A stretch of 64,000 bases of DNA from an uncultured Alphaproteobacteria bacterium (GTDB lineage: Bacteria; Pseudomonadota; Alphaproteobacteria; Rhodobacterales; Rhodobacteraceae). The DNA lies in NCBI GenBank assembly GCA_902581005.1, contig CACHMT010000006.1, positions 1 to 64,000 of the forward strand. The letters run 5' to 3'. The notes under the pieces were generated by a model. It was not told the origin of the DNA, did not search any database, and was given only the letters and a program-made list of their open reading frames with translations. How positions within the stretch are numbered: position 1 is the first letter of the stretch; every line of letters starts with the position of its first letter. A program made the position numbers and the translations under genes. Positions 37,794-49,211 of this stretch are shown here, one piece after another.

Positions 37794-39488
37794 ATGTTAG
37801 CAACACTTCCTCTCCCATTTTTCTTTTTTATAGGAGGACTAGTATCAATATTTCTACCTAAAGGGGCTGTAAAGTCTTCTTTCGTCTGCTTAGTTCCTGT
37901 TATAGCGCTGTTAGTGTTACTTAATGGGGACTGGGAAGCGGGTTTTAAGATACAGTTTTTGGGACTTGAACTGAATTTTATGAGGGTAGATAATCTTTCC
38001 ACCGTATTCGGAATTATTTTTTGTATTGCTGCTTTCCTGGGTAATTTATTTGCATTCCATCTTCGTGAAAGTACGCAGCCCTTTGTAGCTCTTATTTATT
38101 CAGGGGCAGCTATAGGAGCAGTTTTCGCTGGGGATCTTATTACGCTTTTTGTTTATTGGGAGCTTACTGCTATATCATCCGTTTTTCTAATATGGGCTCG
38201 GAAAACCGAGGGCGCTTATCATGCTGGCATGCGCTACCTTATCATTCAAGTTTTATCAGGAGTTGTATTGCTTTTCGGTGTTGCACTTTTTTACTTTGAG
38301 ACTGGATCAATATCGTTTGTAAAAATGGAGCTAAATAGTTGGGCAACCGCATTAATTTTTGTTGCTTTTGGCATAAAGTGTGCTTTTCCATTTATGCATA
38401 ATTGGCTTCAAGACAGCTATCCGTCGGCTACTATAACAGGCACAGTGATACTTTCCGCCTTTACCACAAAACTTGCAGTTTACGCGTTGGCACGAGGATT
38501 TCCAGGTACAGAACTTCTGATATATATTGGGGCTGCAATGACAGTATTCCCCATTTTCTTTGCAGAGGTAGAGAATGATTTAAGAAAGGTGTTAGCGTAT
38601 AGCCTAAATAATCAACTTGGCTTTATGGTTGTCGGTGTTGGCGTTGGCACAGAGTTAGCCCTAAATGGTACTGCGGCACACGCTTTTTCTCATATATTGT
38701 ATAAAGCACTACTCTTTATGAGCGTCGGTGCTGTTCTTTTTAGAACAGGTACCTCTAGAGCGTCGGAGTTGGGAGGCTTGTACAGGACTATGCCTTTAAC
38801 AGCAATCTTTTGCCTTATTGGAGCCGCATCGATATCTGCTTTCCCTCTATTTTCTGGATTTGTTAGCAAATCGCTAATTATGAGTGGAGCAGGAAAGGAA
38901 CACTATCAGTTTATTTGGTTAATTCTTGTTTTTGCGTCGGCTGGCGTTTTATCGCATTCTGGGATAAAAGTTCCCTACTTTACTTTTTTTCATCATGACT
39001 CAGGCAAAAGACCGAACGAAGCACCTGTTCACATGTTACTAGCGATGGGATTGACGGCAACCCTTTGCATCTATATAGGTATTTTCCCAAATAATTTATA
39101 TGCAATAATGCCTTTTGAAGTGAAATACGATCCATATACTTTTGAACATATCCTGACACAGCTACAATTATTATGCTTTGCTATTCTAGCTTTCTACATT
39201 TTAAGTAAATTAAACCAACTACCATCTGAAACACGCTCAATAAACTTAGATTTTGATTGGACCTATCGAGTATTCTTACCCTCTATAATTGGTAAACTGT
39301 TAATATTTCTTGAAGCAGCTGAACAAAAAGGATTGAAGCTTTTCAACAAATCGTTGCGTTCTTTTATAGATAAAGTGTATCACGTTTCTGGACCAGAAGG
39401 TGTTATGACAAGAATACTTACATCTGGAACTATGGTTCTCTTCATTGCTATTGTACTATTAGTTGTTTTGGGAATTATTCTTCTTTAA
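37794..39488 (+). CDS. Mrp D / NuoL-like subunit (third)
   Basis: KCAFPFMHNWLQDSYPSATITGTVILSAFTTKLAVY; RKVLAYSLNNQLGFMVVG. Confidence 0.88.
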   Translation: MLATLPLPFFFFIGGLVSIFLPKGAVKSSFVCLVPVIALLVLLNGDWEAGFKIQFLGLELNFMRVDNLSTVFGIIFCIAAFLGNLFAFHLRESTQPFVALIYSGAAIGAVFAGDLITLFVYWELTAISSVFLIWARKTEGAYHAGMRYLIIQVLSGVVLLFGVALFYFETGSISFVKMELNSWATALIFVAFGIKCAFPFMHNWLQDSYPSATITGTVILSAFTTKLAVYALARGFPGTELLIYIGAAMTVFPIFFAEVENDLRKVLAYSLNNQLGFMVVGVGVGTELALNGTAAHAFSHILYKALLFMSVGAVLFRTGTSRASELGGLYRTMPLTAIFCLIGAASISAFPLFSGFVSKSLIMSGAGKEHYQFIWLILVFASAGVLSHSGIKVPYFTFFHHDSGKRPNEAPVHMLLAMGLTATLCIYIGIFPNNLYAIMPFEVKYDPYTFEHILTQLQLLCFAILAFYILSKLNQLPSETRSINLDFDWTYRVFLPSIIGKLLIFLEAAEQKGLKLFNKSLRSFIDKVYHVSGPEGVMTRILTSGTMVLFIAIVLLVVLGIILL

Positions 39489-40465
39489 TAAAAACGCTTT
39501 TTTTCTACCAAACCTAAGGGCTGCAAACCTTTATTTAGTCTATCAATATTTATCAGTATAGATTTAATAGAGCTTCTCAATCGTGTTGGAGCAGATATGT
39601 GGGGGGTAACGGTCACTCTGTCATGTGACCAAAAGGGGTGTTCAAGTGGCAAAGGCTCCTCGTCAAATACATCTAATGTACATGCAGAGAGTTTTCCACT
39701 ATCAAGTGCTTTTAGAAGGTCATTATCTTCAATTAATCCTCCTCTCCCGGCATTAATCAAAATTGCTCCAGTCTTTGCCATTTTAAGTGATTCCGAGTTA
39801 ATAATAGTTTGGGTTTTCTCTGTGAGTGGTAGTAGTAGTATTAAGAAATCTGAAGTTGAGAGTATTTTCACCAAACCTTCTGACCCTACTAATGATCGTA
39901 CTCCCTTAAGTTTTTTTTTTGTTGCAGACCAACCTGTTACATTAAAATTTAGTTTATTAAGTTTTTCTGCAGTTGCTGATCCCAAAGTCCCAAGGCCTAA
40001 GATTCCAATATTAATTTGATTTGCAAGCAATCTTTCTTTGTTGTAAATCTTCCACCCTGTTTTATCTGGCCTTATAAATTCATCAAGATCAAGGTGGTAC
40101 CTCATGACATGAGCGGTACACCATTCTGCCATACATTCTGTCATCTCTACATCAATTAATCTTACCAACGGTTGCTGGATGGTTTTGTTTAAAAGCGTTT
40201 TTTCAACTCCTGCAAATATAGAGAATATTACGGTATCATCTGGGAAAATGGAAAAGTCGGAGATGTCACTTTCATCAGCATATATGATTGCATCGACTTC
40301 ATTACTTCTCGACATATCTTCTATTATGTTATATTTCAAGGCTTGGGATTCGATTTCTTCTGCAAGAACTTTTTTGTATTCTGCTGTTTTAGATCCAGTT
40401 GAAATAAAAATATTCAAATCAGAAGCCAATATTCTTGTGCACGTGTGCACTTTGGATGAGTCCAA
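39485..40465 (-). CDS. 2-hydroxyacid dehydrogenase (GhrA-like)
   Basis: ILGLGTLGSATAEKLNKLNFNVTGWSA; GAILINAGRGGLIEDNDLLKALDSGKLSACTLDVFDEEPLP. Confidence 0.9.
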   Translation of the reverse strand: MDSSKVHTCTRILASDLNIFISTGSKTAEYKKVLAEEIESQALKYNIIEDMSRSNEVDAIIYADESDISDFSIFPDDTVIFSIFAGVEKTLLNKTIQQPLVRLIDVEMTECMAEWCTAHVMRYHLDLDEFIRPDKTGWKIYNKERLLANQINIGILGLGTLGSATAEKLNKLNFNVTGWSATKKKLKGVRSLVGSEGLVKILSTSDFLILLLPLTEKTQTIINSESLKMAKTGAILINAGRGGLIEDNDLLKALDSGKLSACTLDVFDEEPLPLEHPFWSHDRVTVTPHISAPTRLRSSIKSILINIDRLNKGLQPLGLVEKKRFY

Positions 40466-41531
40466 AGCTCAACATTATTACAATCATTGAAGATCCTCCA
40501 TAGGAGACTAGAGGTAGAGGTATACCCACAACTGGCAATAGACCCATAACCATTGCGATATTTATAGAGAAATATGTAAAGAAAGTCATGCAAAGACCGG
40601 TTATCAATAATCGAGAAAATTTGTCCGTAGTTACGAGTGCTGAAAAAATACAAAAAGCAACAATGAGGCTATATATGATGAGAAGACCAATTGTACCAAA
40701 AAATCCAAACTCCTCTGCCAGAGTAGTAAAAATAAAATCGGTATGCTTCTCGGGTAAGAAATTAAGCTGACTTTGCGAGCCTTGCATATAGCCGCGTCCA
40801 AAAAGCCCCCCTGATCCTAAGGCAATTTTTGATTGTGTAATGTGATAACCTGCTCCTAATGGGTCAGCTGATGGATCTAAAAACGTATCTATTCTTCTAA
40901 AGTGATAATCCTTAAGTAGTTGCCAATCTGTGCCTCTACTCTGAAATAGGATAAAAAGTAGACTACAGAAGCTAAGTCCTCCAAATAAAAAATACCCAAA
41001 ATGTACCCCAGCAATGAACATTACAAAAATACCTATCATAATAATAACCAACGCTGTGCCAAGGTCTGGCTGTCGAAAAACTATAAATGCAGGTATTATT
41101 ATTAATAAAAGTGGAACTAGAACATAAAACGGATGTGATACCTTATTGACAGGAAGTTTATGATAATAATAAGCGAGGACCATCACCATCGATATTTTAA
41201 ACGCTTCAGATGGCTGTAATTTTATTATTCTTAAATCCAACCACCTTTTTGCACCCATTCCCGTATCACCATAAAAATAGACAGCAATTAATAACGCTAA
41301 ACCTAGCATATAGCAAAATGGAGATATCTTTTGCCAAAAGGAAATACTAATTGCTGACATTACGAAAATTAAAATGAAGCTTATAAAAAACCTATTTATT
41401 TGAGGTTTAGTCCAAGGCTCCCAACTCCCACCACTAACAGAGTACAGCATTAAAAAACCAAATAAGGCTGTTGCTAGAATTAGGATTTGTAGTGGCCAAT
41501 TAATGTAAATTATCTTTATAAAGGGGTTCAT
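40419..41531 (-). CDS. rodA: Rod shape-determining protein RodA (SEDS)
   Basis: PSEAFKISMVMVLAYY; FRQPDLGTALVI; LPEKHTDFIFTTLAEEFGF; GIPLPLVSYGGSS. Confidence 0.95.
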   Translation of the reverse strand: MNPFIKIIYINWPLQILILATALFGFLMLYSVSGGSWEPWTKPQINRFFISFILIFVMSAISISFWQKISPFCYMLGLALLIAVYFYGDTGMGAKRWLDLRIIKLQPSEAFKISMVMVLAYYYHKLPVNKVSHPFYVLVPLLLIIIPAFIVFRQPDLGTALVIIMIGIFVMFIAGVHFGYFLFGGLSFCSLLFILFQSRGTDWQLLKDYHFRRIDTFLDPSADPLGAGYHITQSKIALGSGGLFGRGYMQGSQSQLNFLPEKHTDFIFTTLAEEFGFFGTIGLLIIYSLIVAFCIFSALVTTDKFSRLLITGLCMTFFTYFSINIAMVMGLLPVVGIPLPLVSYGGSSMIVIMLSFGLIQSAHVHKNIGF

Positions 41532-41532
41532 A

Positions 41533-43470
41533 TTAAATATTAGGATTTATATTAGTTCTAGAATTAATTTTTTTTTCAATATCCATAAGTCTATTACGTA
41601 CCTCTACTTGTTGTTTATCTGGATAAGCAGTGACAGGAGGAATACCTCCGTAAAGTTGAAAAAGCATTATATCCCGTGCAATTGGAGCAGCTACCTTAGA
41701 TCCACTTCCTCCATGCTCAACTACTATGCTAAGAGCATATTTAGGATTTTTATATGGAGCAAAACATGTGAACAAAGCATGATCTCTCATTTTCCATGGC
41801 AAATCTTCATTTTTGATCACTCCTTCTTCACGCTCCTCTCGAGTTATTCTTCTTACTTGAGATGTACCTGTTTTACCTGCAATTAAAAAATTCTCATCAG
41901 TAGTTCTAAAGTTAAATGCTGTACCATCTTCTTCATTTAAAACGTCAAACATTCCCCTTCTAATAGCAACCAAAGTATTTTCTTTTATCAAAAGAGCTTT
42001 GGGGTTATCTGTGTTTTTATTAGAATTTTTAATAATGTTTGGGATTACTTCTTTCCCAGATGCCAGTCTGGCCGTCATAACGGCTAACTGTAAAGGCGTT
42101 GCTAAGCTAAATCCTTGTCCGATGCCCACATTGAGAGTGTCTCCTACAAGCCAGCTGGTGCCAAATCTTTCCTTTTTCCATTTTTTTGTGGGTATAAAAC
42201 CCTTGCTTAAACCGGTCAATGGTAGATTGTATGCTTGACCGAGACCTAGCCGTCTTGCCATGACTCCGATACTTTTTACTCCGACTTTTCGAGCAAGTTC
42301 ATAAAAGTAGACGTCACATGACTTTTGAATAGCTTCTTGAAGCGTTAGTTTCCCGTGCCCACCCTTAAGCCAGCAGTGAAATTTTCTGCTTCCTAACTCA
42401 TAGAATCCGGCACAAAATATTTTATCATTTAATCCTATAAGCCCTAGTTCAAGAGCTGCCGCAGCTACTACCATTTTAAATGTTGAGCCTGGGGGATAGG
42501 CTCCAGAAGTAGCTTTGTTCAGTAAAGGTTTTCGCTCGTCATTTAGTAAATCGTTCCAATCAGAGTGCGATATTCCTAATACAAAGTTATTTGGATTATA
42601 GCTTGGCGTTGATACTAGTGATAATATATCCCCACTCTTTATATCAATAAGAACTGAGGAAGCGCTCATTCCCTTCAATCTTTCAGATGCAAATTTTTGA
42701 AGATTGGTCGCTATAGTCAGGTGTATATTTTCTCCAGATTTACCTTGAGTTCTGTTAAGTTCTCTCATTACTCGTCCTGAGGCGTTAACCTCAACTTTAC
42801 TGACCCCTGCTCTTCCTCTTAAATGTTTCTCTAATTTTTTCTCTACTCCTACTTTCCCTATTTGAAACTTTGGGATTTGAAGAACTGGGTCAACTGGTTT
42901 TTCAGATTCGAGGTCTTTATCAGATATCGGTCCAACATAACCTACAATATGCGCGTAGGACTCGTATTCCTGGTAGTGGCGGGTTAACCCTACCTCTGGA
43001 ATTATACCCGGAAGACTTGGTAAATTTACTGATATCTTTGCAAAATCTTTCCATGTAAGGTTTTCGGCTACGGTTATCGGTATAAAAGAACTTCTTTTTT
43101 TCATATCTTGTAATATTTTCTCTTGACGCTTATGCTCTAACTCTATGATGTTTGCGAGTCTTTTTAATACTTTGCCAGGATCACCAGCTTGTTCTCTGAT
43201 GAGAACTACCTTGTAATTTTGTTCATTTAAGGCAATCGGCGTACCCAATCTATCAAAAATAAGCCCTCTTGAAGGGGGAATAAGTCTTAGGTTAACTCTG
43301 TTGGCATCTGCCAGTAGTTTGTAATCCTCAGAATCTTCAATTTGTAGTTTTCTGATATTCCATCCTAAAAAAGCTACCGCACTTGCTTTTAATATCCCTG
43401 CAAGCAATATCCTTCTATGTACTCGCCTAATCAGCTTTGATTTTATGGTGGTGTCTTTAAATTTTGACAT
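41533..43470 (-). CDS. mrdA: Penicillin-binding protein 2
   Basis: YPPGSTFKMV active site, KTGTSQ; adjacent to rodA. Confidence 0.95.
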   Translation of the reverse strand: MSKFKDTTIKSKLIRRVHRRILLAGILKASAVAFLGWNIRKLQIEDSEDYKLLADANRVNLRLIPPSRGLIFDRLGTPIALNEQNYKVVLIREQAGDPGKVLKRLANIIELEHKRQEKILQDMKKRSSFIPITVAENLTWKDFAKISVNLPSLPGIIPEVGLTRHYQEYESYAHIVGYVGPISDKDLESEKPVDPVLQIPKFQIGKVGVEKKLEKHLRGRAGVSKVEVNASGRVMRELNRTQGKSGENIHLTIATNLQKFASERLKGMSASSVLIDIKSGDILSLVSTPSYNPNNFVLGISHSDWNDLLNDERKPLLNKATSGAYPPGSTFKMVVAAAALELGLIGLNDKIFCAGFYELGSRKFHCWLKGGHGKLTLQEAIQKSCDVYFYELARKVGVKSIGVMARRLGLGQAYNLPLTGLSKGFIPTKKWKKERFGTSWLVGDTLNVGIGQGFSLATPLQLAVMTARLASGKEVIPNIIKNSNKNTDNPKALLIKENTLVAIRRGMFDVLNEEDGTAFNFRTTDENFLIAGKTGTSQVRRITREEREEGVIKNEDLPWKMRDHALFTCFAPYKNPKYALSIVVEHGGSGSKVAAPIARDIMLFQLYGGIPPVTAYPDKQQVEVRNRLMDIEKKINSRTNINPNI

Positions 43471-43970
43471 TATCTTTTATTCGCTTTTACCAATTTATAA
43501 GGTATATCAAATAAGGGATAGCAAATTAAAGTAAAAATTGTCTGATTGACAATTGTAAGCAAGCTAAGTTTTGGCAAAAATAGTAAGTGGTGCAGGAAAA
43601 GGTTGAGTGTTTGAACACAAGAGAGCAAGATTAAAAATATCAAATAATGGACGTAAAATGGTGACTGCTCTATTTGTAGTTTATAGCGTCTTATAACTAT
43701 AACACTCGTAAACATGAGAGTTGTGAATAGCCCGATAGGCTTCATATGTAAAACGTCTGAAAATAGCAATAATACCAAAATTGCATATAAGTTTATTACC
43801 TTTGGTCTATTTAGAGCGGAAGCAAAGATTAAGCATAAAAAAAGATCTGGGTAAAATGAATATGTATTGCTCAACCCCCTACTTGTTAATGCGGTAGGGG
43901 AAATAATAAATAAAAGTCCTAAAGCAAAAACAAGAATATTAGTTGTAAGGTTCGATTGATAAAATTTCAT
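43470..43970 (-). CDS. mreD: Rod shape-determining protein MreD
   Basis: Position between mreC and mrdA; multi-TM. Confidence 0.75.
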   Translation of the reverse strand: MKFYQSNLTTNILVFALGLLFIISPTALTSRGLSNTYSFYPDLFLCLIFASALNRPKVINLYAILVLLLFSDVLHMKPIGLFTTLMFTSVIVIRRYKLQIEQSPFYVHYLIFLILLSCVQTLNLFLHHLLFLPKLSLLTIVNQTIFTLICYPLFDIPYKLVKANKR

Positions 43971-43979
43971 TTTCTAAGA

Positions 43980-44840
43980 CTAAAAATTTTCCATTCCTAC
44001 CAAATCGGTTGCTGTCCAGTCCACAACTATTTTTTTTGTATTCAAAATTCGCAGAAATTCCAAAGACTCAAAATTAGCAACTGGCTTTACTCTTAACTTT
44101 TTTTTATTATCAATCAAAATAGTCCCTATAAGAATATCAGATGGGAAAACATCGCCATCACCTGACGTGAATACCCTATCCCCAATATTAATAAGGCCTT
44201 TTTCCTCAACAAACTCTAACAAAGGCCATGGACTATTATCTCCGATCATAAGACCTTTTTGGTTGCTTCGCTTTATCTTTATGGGTATTGCAGAGGAAAT
44301 GTCTGTTAAAAATAATACTCTAGCGACCTTCTGTCCAACTCCAGAAATTCTACCAACAAGCCCAAGCCCGTCTACCGCCGCGGAGCCATTTTTTATCCCA
44401 TCTTTTAATCCAATATTTATAACCCCCGATTGATAAAAGGGACTACCGCTGTCAGCCATCATCTCTCCTGTTACCCAAATAAGATCTTCACTCAGCTTTA
44501 CATTGTTTAACGCTCTGAGCTGTGCATTTTTTTGTTCTAGTTGTAAGGCTTTTTCTTTCCAACCAGTCATGTTCTGAAGATCCTTCTTGAGTTCTTTATT
44601 CTCTTCTAAAAGTGAAGAATAAATTTCAAAATATCTTATAAAGTCCCCGACCACTTTAATTGGGTAATTTAAAGGTATTGTTATAGGAGAAACAAAATCA
44701 ATGATTTTTGTTCTTATTAACTCTGTCCTAGTATTATCTACTCGCCACAAAATAAAAATTAGAGTGAGGCATACAAATATAAACGTTGTAATTGGTATGC
44801 TCCATAACTTAGATCTATGGGATTTAGACTTATTAGCCAT
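43980..44840 (-). CDS. mreC: Rod shape-determining protein MreC
   Basis: N-term TM, coiled coil, GSAAVDGLGLVGRISGVGQKVARVLFLTD. Confidence 0.92.
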   Translation of the reverse strand: MANKSKSHRSKLWSIPITTFIFVCLTLIFILWRVDNTRTELIRTKIIDFVSPITIPLNYPIKVVGDFIRYFEIYSSLLEENKELKKDLQNMTGWKEKALQLEQKNAQLRALNNVKLSEDLIWVTGEMMADSGSPFYQSGVINIGLKDGIKNGSAAVDGLGLVGRISGVGQKVARVLFLTDISSAIPIKIKRSNQKGLMIGDNSPWPLLEFVEEKGLINIGDRVFTSGDGDVFPSDILIGTILIDNKKKLRVKPVANFESLEFLRILNTKKIVVDWTATDLVGMENF

Positions 44841-44860
44841 TTTCCTTAATAAATAAGCTT

Positions 44861-45904
<1,044 letters not shown>

Positions 45905-45976
45905 CTAAACCTTTATTTTTAATCACTTATATTAATTTATCAAAATTAATCAACTTTCAAATGAAACATTTGAAAA

Positions 45977-47461
45977 TTAGTCTCTGACAACTGAACTACT
46001 TGTATCTGTTTGTATCTCTTTACCATCTTTCCAAATCGCGTCGATTATCTTTCCATCTTGGAACGTCATGACACCTTTTCCTTCTCTCTTACCATTAAGA
46101 AAGTAGCCATCAAATCTATCTCCGTTAGCATATATTGCAACGCCTTTCCCAGTCATCTCTCCAGATATCCAGTCTCCACTATATGAGAAGCCATCTTTCA
46201 TTTTCATGCTTCCCTGTCCATGTCTTTGATTATTTTTAAATGTGCCTTTATAGACAGTACCATTTGGAAATATTTCTTCTCCTTCTCCTTCTTGGTTTCC
46301 GTTTTTCCAATTTCCTTTATAGACGTAACCATCTGAGTAAGTCATCTTTCCAAAACCGTCGTTTTTACCACGGGAAAATTCACCTTCATACACTAATCCA
46401 TTAGCATATTTAGCGATACCACTACCTTCAATAACTCCATTAACCCAAGATCCCTCATACGAACCTCCATCACTGAAGAAAATTTTTCCTATTCCATTTG
46501 GTTGATTATCTCTAAAATTTCCCTCGTACTCGGACCCTGAAGAATAAGTGATTTTACCAAATCCATTCATTTTCCCGAAAGACCAATTTCCTTCATATCT
46601 GAATCCGTCTTGACCTGTAAGAATACCTTGTCCATGTCTTAGATCATCTTTGAAATTTCCATCATACTTTTCCCCAGTAGTGTAGATTGATACTCCTTTA
46701 CCATTCCTCTTCCAGTTTACTAAGCTACCTTCATATCTATCTCCATTTGACTGGATAAGTTTTCCTATTCCGTTTATCTTTCCGTCTTTCCATTCTCCCT
46801 CCAGAACCACTCCATCTTTTGTAGTTAGCTTGCCAAACCCTTGCTGTAGACCTTTTTCCCAATTTCCTTCATAAGTAGACTTATCTGCATAAATTAATGT
46901 TCCGTTACCCTGTTTTTCATTTTTTTTCCAATTACCCTTAAAAATGGAGCCATCTGAATAATTCATCTCTCCATAACCGTCACGATTATTATTAGAGAAT
47001 TTTCCTTTAAATATGGATCCATCTGGCATAGAGAGCATGCCATCTCCCTCCATTTTACCATCTAGCCAACTTCCTTCATATTTTGTTCCGTCCGAAAAAG
47101 TCATCGTTCCTTCTCCATCGGGTACACCTTGCTCGAAAAAGCCTTCAAAAATTTGACCAGTGGGATATCTGGCAACTCCCTTTCCTTGGATCTGATCGTC
47201 TTTCCACTCTCCTTCATATGTAAAACCATCCGGCATCGTATACTTTCCTAAACCATTTCTTAGCCCATTTTTAAACGATCCTTCATAAACGCTACCTTCA
47301 TCATATTGTTTGACTTGATCTTGAGCTAAAGCTGCTGCTGGATTTTGCAAAATAAACATCAAAACAACGAGCGACCAAAACTTCCGAGTATAAATTTTCA
47401 ATAGAACCTCCGAGTACATTTTTGCTTCTGACGTATCGATTTCAAATTGAAGGAATAGCAT
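45977..47461 (-). CDS. Exported MORN-repeat protein (~18-19 repeats)
   Basis: Recurrent YxGxWxxGxxxGxGxxxxxDG units; N-terminal signal-like segment. Confidence 0.9.
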   Translation of the reverse strand: MLFLQFEIDTSEAKMYSEVLLKIYTRKFWSLVVLMFILQNPAAALAQDQVKQYDEGSVYEGSFKNGLRNGLGKYTMPDGFTYEGEWKDDQIQGKGVARYPTGQIFEGFFEQGVPDGEGTMTFSDGTKYEGSWLDGKMEGDGMLSMPDGSIFKGKFSNNNRDGYGEMNYSDGSIFKGNWKKNEKQGNGTLIYADKSTYEGNWEKGLQQGFGKLTTKDGVVLEGEWKDGKINGIGKLIQSNGDRYEGSLVNWKRNGKGVSIYTTGEKYDGNFKDDLRHGQGILTGQDGFRYEGNWSFGKMNGFGKITYSSGSEYEGNFRDNQPNGIGKIFFSDGGSYEGSWVNGVIEGSGIAKYANGLVYEGEFSRGKNDGFGKMTYSDGYVYKGNWKNGNQEGEGEEIFPNGTVYKGTFKNNQRHGQGSMKMKDGFSYSGDWISGEMTGKGVAIYANGDRFDGYFLNGKREGKGVMTFQDGKIIDAIWKDGKEIQTDTSSSVVRD

Positions 47462-47555
47462 TCAATACTTCTACACATCATCAAAACTAGATAGACTTTG
47501 AGTGCCATTTTAACTAAAATTGGAGAAACAGCAAATTTATTTTGGATCGTTGGCG

Positions 47556-49211
47556 ATGAGTGTTAATCAGCTAAAAATTTCCTTAGTCCAGGCTAACCCT
47601 GTCGTTGGAGGAATAGATTTCAATTCGGACTGTGTTTTGACAAAAGCCAATGAGGCGGAAAAAAAAGGATCAGATCTGATAGTTTTTCCTGAAATGTTTC
47701 TAAGCGGATACCAGCCTCTAGATCTCGTTAATAAACGTTCTTTTTTGGAAAATATCTCTATTCAGATTCAACAAATTGCTCAGAGAACAAAAAGTCTTGG
47801 CGTAAGAATTTTAATTGGAGGTCCATGGCTTTTGGATGGAAAAATTTACAATGCATTTATATCTATACACAGAGGATTTATAAAAATAGTTAGCAAAAAA
47901 TCGCACTTGCCTAACTATGATGTTTTTGATGAGAAAAGGTTTTTCGTCGCTGGAGATGAATTAGAACTCTTAGATCTAGGTACACTAAAGATTGGGTTTC
48001 CTATATGTGAAGATGCGTGGCATCCAGATATAATTTCCAAACTGAAAGAGATGGGAGCCGATATAATAATTATTCCCAACGGTTCGCCGTATGAATCCAA
48101 CAAGCTATCTGAAAGAAAGCAGATTATTAAAAGTCGATGTGAGGAATCTAACCTACCTATCATTTACTTAAATTTGGTTGGTGGCCAGGATGATCTAGTA
48201 TTTGATGGTGGCTCATTTGTATATGACAATAGGGGTACTATTGTCTGTCAGTTTCCACAGTTTTTAGAAAAAACTGAGCAAGTTATTTTTGAGCAGAGAA
48301 AAAACGGCTGGGTTCCAACACCTGAATTAATAACAGAAATTGGTTCTAGTGAAAGCCAAGACTATAAGGCCGTTGTGCTTGGGTTAAGAGATTATGTTTT
48401 GAAGTCAAACTTTCACAAGGTTGTTATTGGCTTGTCAGGAGGAATTGATAGTGCCCTTGTGACGGTTATGGCAGTAGATGCATTAGGTGCCGACAACGTA
48501 GTCTGTTTGGCATTGCCTTCAAAGTTTAATTCGAGTGCTTCCTTAGATGATGCAAAACAGTTGTCTGAAAATCTTGGAATCACGCTTAAGACAATAGGTA
48601 TACAAGAGATAATAGACAATGTGGATCAACGTTTAGCACCGTTGTTTCAAGGTAAGAAAAGAGATGTCACAGAAGAGAATATCCAATCCAGATTAAGAGC
48701 TGTTTTGTTGATGGCGTTTTCAAATAAAGAAAAGCACCTGCTTTTGTCTACCGGTAATAAGTCTGAAATTGCGGTGGGTTACTCAACTATTTATGGAGAT
48801 ATGGCAGGAGCTTACAATCCTCTTAAAGATATATACAAGACAAAAGTTTACAAACTGAGTAAATGGAGAAATTTTGTTGCTAAAACCGATGAGTTTAGAG
48901 TTGAAAAACCCATTCCTGAAAATATTTTACTTAAAGAGCCTTCAGCTGAGTTAGCCTTTGATCAAAAAGATACTGACTCTTTACCAAGTTATGATGAACT
49001 TGATACCATTTTGGAGTATCTTATCGAGGATGATCTAGCGGTTCAGGAAGTTGTTAAAAAAGGCTTTTTAGAAAAGACAGTTGTAAACGTTAAAAATCTT
49101 CTTTACTTGAGTGAATACAAAAGATACCAAGCCTGTCCTGGACCCAAAATATCTAGGAGGCCCTTTTCGCTTGGTAGACGTATACCAATAGTAAACCATT
49201 GGAGAGATTAG
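47556..49211 (+). CDS. nadE: Glutamine-dependent NAD+ synthetase
   Basis: Nitrilase-domain N-term, GLSGGIDSALVTVMA; LSTGNKSEIAVGYSTIYGDMAG. Confidence 0.95.
   Translation: MSVNQLKISLVQANPVVGGIDFNSDCVLTKANEAEKKGSDLIVFPEMFLSGYQPLDLVNKRSFLENISIQIQQIAQRTKSLGVRILIGGPWLLDGKIYNAFISIHRGFIKIVSKKSHLPNYDVFDEKRFFVAGDELELLDLGTLKIGFPICEDAWHPDIISKLKEMGADIIIIPNGSPYESNKLSERKQIIKSRCEESNLPIIYLNLVGGQDDLVFDGGSFVYDNRGTIVCQFPQFLEKTEQVIFEQRKNGWVPTPELITEIGSSESQDYKAVVLGLRDYVLKSNFHKVVIGLSGGIDSALVTVMAVDALGADNVVCLALPSKFNSSASLDDAKQLSENLGITLKTIGIQEIIDNVDQRLAPLFQGKKRDVTEENIQSRLRAVLLMAFSNKEKHLLLSTGNKSEIAVGYSTIYGDMAGAYNPLKDIYKTKVYKLSKWRNFVAKTDEFRVEKPIPENILLKEPSAELAFDQKDTDSLPSYDELDTILEYLIEDDLAVQEVVKKGFLEKTVVNVKNLLYLSEYKRYQACPGPKISRRPFSLGRRIPIVNHWRD

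Noticed and set aside
40414-40653. 79-aa minus ORF overlapping the rodA C-terminus
   Set aside because: Alternate frame of rodA; no independent support.
45977-47461. Periodic ~69-bp repeats as a possible CRISPR or satellite
   Set aside because: They are codon-phased MORN repeats within one long ORF, with no constant spacer/repeat structure.
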